A stretch of 6,605 nt of DNA. Origin: Parvularculaceae bacterium (GTDB lineage Bacteria > Pseudomonadota > Alphaproteobacteria > Caulobacterales > Parvularculaceae). The stretch spans positions 1-6,605 of the forward strand of contig JACADX010000067.1 of the NCBI GenBank assembly GCA_013389125.1, given 5' to 3'. A program made the position numbers and the translations under genes. The notes beneath the pieces are model-generated. The model worked only from the letters and a program-made list of their open reading frames with translations. It made no database searches and had not been told where the DNA came from. Positions 4,350-6,605 of this stretch are shown in pieces (position 1 is the first letter of the stretch; each line of letters starts with the position of its first letter).

Positions 4350-5822
4350 ATGACCAAAACCGTCTCCCTCGTCTGGTTCCGCCGCGACCTCAGGTTGAGC
4401 GACAACCCCGCCCTTGCCGCCGCGCTGCGGGGCGGCGATCCGGTCATCGGCCTTTATATCCTTGACGACCAGACGCTTTTCGCTCCCGGCGGGGCGCAGA
4501 AGTGGTTTCTTCATCATGCCCTTAATTCCCTTGCTGCGGGATTGGGCCGGACCGGCGTCCCGCTCCTCCTGCGGCGCGGCCGCGAAGCGGCCTGTCTCAT
4601 CGCGACGGTCCGGGAAATAGGCGCGGCGAGAGTCTACTGGAACCGTCGCTATGCGCCGGCTGAGATCGAAACCGACAGGGCGATCAAAGGAGCGCTGACG
4701 GGCGCCGCCATCGAGGCGCAATCGTTCAGCGCGAGCCTGCTGCGCGAGCCATGGGAAATCGCGACGAAGGCGGGCGGGCCCTATCGCGTCTTTACGCCGT
4801 TCTGGAACGCGCTTCGCATGCTCGGACCCGCGCGGACCGAATGCGCGGCGCCGGCGCCGGCGCAACAGCCCAGCGAGCCTGCGGACTTCACAGTCGAACT
4901 TCAAAATCTTGATCTCCTGCCGCGCAATCCAGACTGGGCGGCGGCGTTCGGCGGCGAATGGCGCCCGAGCGAGGCTGGCGCGGCGGCGGCGCTCGCGGCG
5001 TTTCTTGATGGCCCTCTTTCGACCTACGCCGCCGACCGCGACAGGCCGGACCGGCGAGGGACGTCACGCCTTTCTCCGCACCTTGCGCTCGGCGTCATCA
5101 GCCCGCTGACGGTCTGGAACTCAACGCTGGCGGCGGTCGAGGGCGGCGCAATGACTGTGTCGAACGCTGAGAAATTCCTCTCGGAGCTCGCCTGGCGCGA
5201 ATTCGCTTATCACCTATTCTATCATTTCCCGACGATGGCGTCGGCGCCGTTGCGGCCGGAATTTGAACGCTTTCCCTGGCGGGAGGATCCGGCGGCTTTT
5301 GACGCATGGGCGCACGGACGAACCGGCGTTCCGATCGTCGACGCCGGCATGCGCGAGCTCTGGCGCGCCGGCTACATGCACAATCGCGTCAGAATGATCG
5401 CTGCGAGTTTCCTGACGAAGAATCTGTTGATCGACTGGCGCAAGGGCGAGCGCTGGTTCTGGGATACGCTCGTCGACGCTGATCCTGCGAACAATTCCGC
5501 AAGCTGGCAGTGGGTCGCAGGCTGCGGGGCGGACGCAGCGCCCTATTTCCGGATTTTCAATCCCGTCTCGCAAGGGGAGAAATTCGATCCCAACGGCGAT
5601 TACGTGCGCGCAAACGTCGCCGAGATCGCGGCGCTGCCGAATGAATTCATTCACGCGCCCTGGACGGCGCCGCAAGCCGTTCTCGACCGCGCCGGCGTCA
5701 GGCTCGGCGAGGTTTATCCCCGCCCAATTGTTGATCTTCGTCAATCACGGGAGCGCGCTTTGGCGGCCTATGACAGCGTGAGATCCCGGTCGTCTCTGGA
5801 AACTGGCCCTGTCAACGCCTAA
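4350..5822 (+). CDS. phrB: Class I deoxyribodipyrimidine photolyase (CPD photolyase)
   Basis: Light-driven flavoenzyme that splits cyclobutane pyrimidine dimers in UV-damaged DNA. The 490-residue length fits class I enzymes. The N-terminal antenna domain (about 1-130) begins with LVWFRRDLRLSDNPAL (7-22). The C-terminal FAD domain contains GTSRLSPHLALGVISP (237-252), SELAWREFAYHL (278-289), TGVPIVDAGMREL (325-337), MHNRVRM (343-349), LLIDWRKGERWF (359-370) and ASWQWVAGCGADAAPYF (384-400). The electron-transfer tryptophan triad is complete at Trp310, Trp363 and Trp386, matching E. coli 306, 359 and 382. Asn382 matches the FAD-contacting Asn378, and Glu279 and Trp282 match the substrate contacts Glu274 and Trp277. 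GAAGGG (4341-4346) supports the start. The antenna cofactor cannot be told by eye. It is followed after 13 bp by a CFA-synthase-family gene, an arrangement like phrA-cfaA of Rhodobacter sphaeroides. Confidence 0.95.
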   Translation: MTKTVSLVWFRRDLRLSDNPALAAALRGGDPVIGLYILDDQTLFAPGGAQKWFLHHALNSLAAGLGRTGVPLLLRRGREAACLIATVREIGAARVYWNRRYAPAEIETDRAIKGALTGAAIEAQSFSASLLREPWEIATKAGGPYRVFTPFWNALRMLGPARTECAAPAPAQQPSEPADFTVELQNLDLLPRNPDWAAAFGGEWRPSEAGAAAALAAFLDGPLSTYAADRDRPDRRGTSRLSPHLALGVISPLTVWNSTLAAVEGGAMTVSNAEKFLSELAWREFAYHLFYHFPTMASAPLRPEFERFPWREDPAAFDAWAHGRTGVPIVDAGMRELWRAGYMHNRVRMIAASFLTKNLLIDWRKGERWFWDTLVDADPANNSASWQWVAGCGADAAPYFRIFNPVSQGEKFDPNGDYVRANVAEIAALPNEFIHAPWTAPQAVLDRAGVRLGEVYPRPIVDLRQSRERALAAYDSVRSRSSLETGPVNA

Positions 5823-5835
5823 ATTAGGAAATGAA

Positions 5836-6605
5836 ATGCAGACCGTAGCACCGATTGAGCGCGATGCGCGGGATGTCGGCGAGGAGTCCCGGGACAGGAT
5901 CGTTTCGAGCCTGCCGCTCTTTATGCGCCTTGCCTGCAAGATGGCGTCTCGGGTGAGGTTCGGATCTTTGCGCTTCATTCTGCCGAATGGCCAATGGCTT
6001 GACTATTCGGGCGCCGAAGAAAAGGACGCTTATGGCGTCCTTGTCGTCAAGGATTACGCCTTCGCGCGTCGGTCGGTGCTCGGCGGCGACATCGGGTTCT
6101 TCGAAAGTTTCGCTGACGGTCAATGGGAATCGCCGAACGTCACCGACGTGCTTTACATTTTCGCGCGCAACGCCGATTTCGTGCGGGAAGCGTTTACTGC
6201 GACGCCCATCATCGCATTCTTCGACCGGCTTCGCCACAATCTCAACAAGAACACCCGCGCCGGATCGCGCCGGAACATTATGGCGCATTACGATCTCGGC
6301 AACAGCTTCTATGAGAAGTGGCTCGACCGCTCCATGACCTATTCTTCCGCCCGGTTTTCGGCGACGGCCTCCGACCTCGCCGCCGCGCAACGCAACAAAT
6401 ATTTGACGCTTGCCGATTCAATCTCGCTCAAGCCCGATGAACGCGTGCTCGAAATCGGCTCCGGCTGGGGCGGCTTAGCCGAATTAGCCGCCAAGGAGCG
6501 CGGCGCACGCGTCACCGGACTGACAATCTCGCCGGCGCAGCTTGACTATGCGCGCGCGCGCATCTTCCGCGAGGGGCTCGCCGATCGGGTCGAATTCAAG
6601 CTTCA
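5836..6605 (+). CDS. cfa: Cyclopropane-fatty-acid synthase family methyltransferase, 3' end beyond window
   Basis: SAM-dependent lipid methyltransferase that probably adds a methylene group to the double bond of unsaturated phospholipid acyl chains at the inner membrane. The 256 codons seen are roughly the first 60 percent of a typical protein of about 400 residues; the frame is open at the right edge. Residues 1-130 form the family's N-terminal domain (RFILPNGQWLDYSG, GGDIGFFESFADGQWESPN). NIMAHYDLGNSFYEKWLD (147-164) and MTYSSARF (167-174) are family signatures, and VLEIGSGWGGLAEL (204-217) is the SAM-binding loop. E. coli CFA has Cys139 (YSCA) as a bicarbonate ligand where this protein has Ser171. 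AGGAA (5826-5830), five bases before ATG, sets the start. The 13-bp spacing and same strand argue for co-transcription with phrB. A UfaM-like furan fatty acid methyltransferase, a CFA paralogue, is an alternative that cannot be excluded. Confidence 0.9.
   Translation, partial: MQTVAPIERDARDVGEESRDRIVSSLPLFMRLACKMASRVRFGSLRFILPNGQWLDYSGAEEKDAYGVLVVKDYAFARRSVLGGDIGFFESFADGQWESPNVTDVLYIFARNADFVREAFTATPIIAFFDRLRHNLNKNTRAGSRRNIMAHYDLGNSFYEKWLDRSMTYSSARFSATASDLAAAQRNKYLTLADSISLKPDERVLEIGSGWGGLAELAAKERGARVTGLTISPAQLDYARARIFREGLADRVEFKL

Overview
The window looks like the chromosome of a Gram-negative, GC-rich alphaproteobacterium, probably of the Rhizobiales/Hyphomicrobiales kind. The evidence is strong G/C preference at third codon positions, two genes for the lipopolysaccharide sugar Kdo (kdsA, kdsD), a metal-type KdsA, a photolyase-CFA synthase pair known from the alphaproteobacterial singlet-oxygen response, and GANTC sites concentrated between genes. 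The genus cannot be told from the sequence. No RNA genes, insertion sequences, CRISPR arrays or phage genes were found.

Region 1 (1-1837, minus strand) holds, in transcription order, a 73-residue cysteine-rich lipoprotein, a 59-residue single-pass membrane protein with its own sigma70-like promoter, and the phosphate-binding lipoprotein PstS. A four-position, 11-bp-phased Pho box lies upstream of pstS, so this part should be induced by phosphate starvation. The last 33 bases may be the start of a following gene, perhaps pstC.

Region 2 (1899-3819) is a Kdo module. kdsA (minus) and kdsD/kpsF (plus) are divergent, sharing 94 bp with a perfect 8-bp inverted repeat. KdsD converts ribulose-5-phosphate to arabinose-5-phosphate, and KdsA condenses this with phosphoenolpyruvate to Kdo-8-phosphate, so consecutive enzymes are transcribed from one shared control region.

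Region 3 (3820-6605) begins with an unrecognised 146-residue membrane-anchored protein (minus), whose stop codon directly abuts that of kdsD. It is divergent from phrB, a complete class I photolyase. Thirteen bases later starts a CFA-synthase-family methyltransferase that runs off the right edge. phrB and cfa look like one operon for repair of light or oxidative damage to DNA and membrane lipid.

The most unusual item is the small lipoprotein: its six mature cysteines are spaced as an exact mirror image (C-x6-C-x3-C-x15-C-x3-C-x6-C). Most other genes are ordinary housekeeping or stress functions, and I see no complete undescribed multi-gene system.
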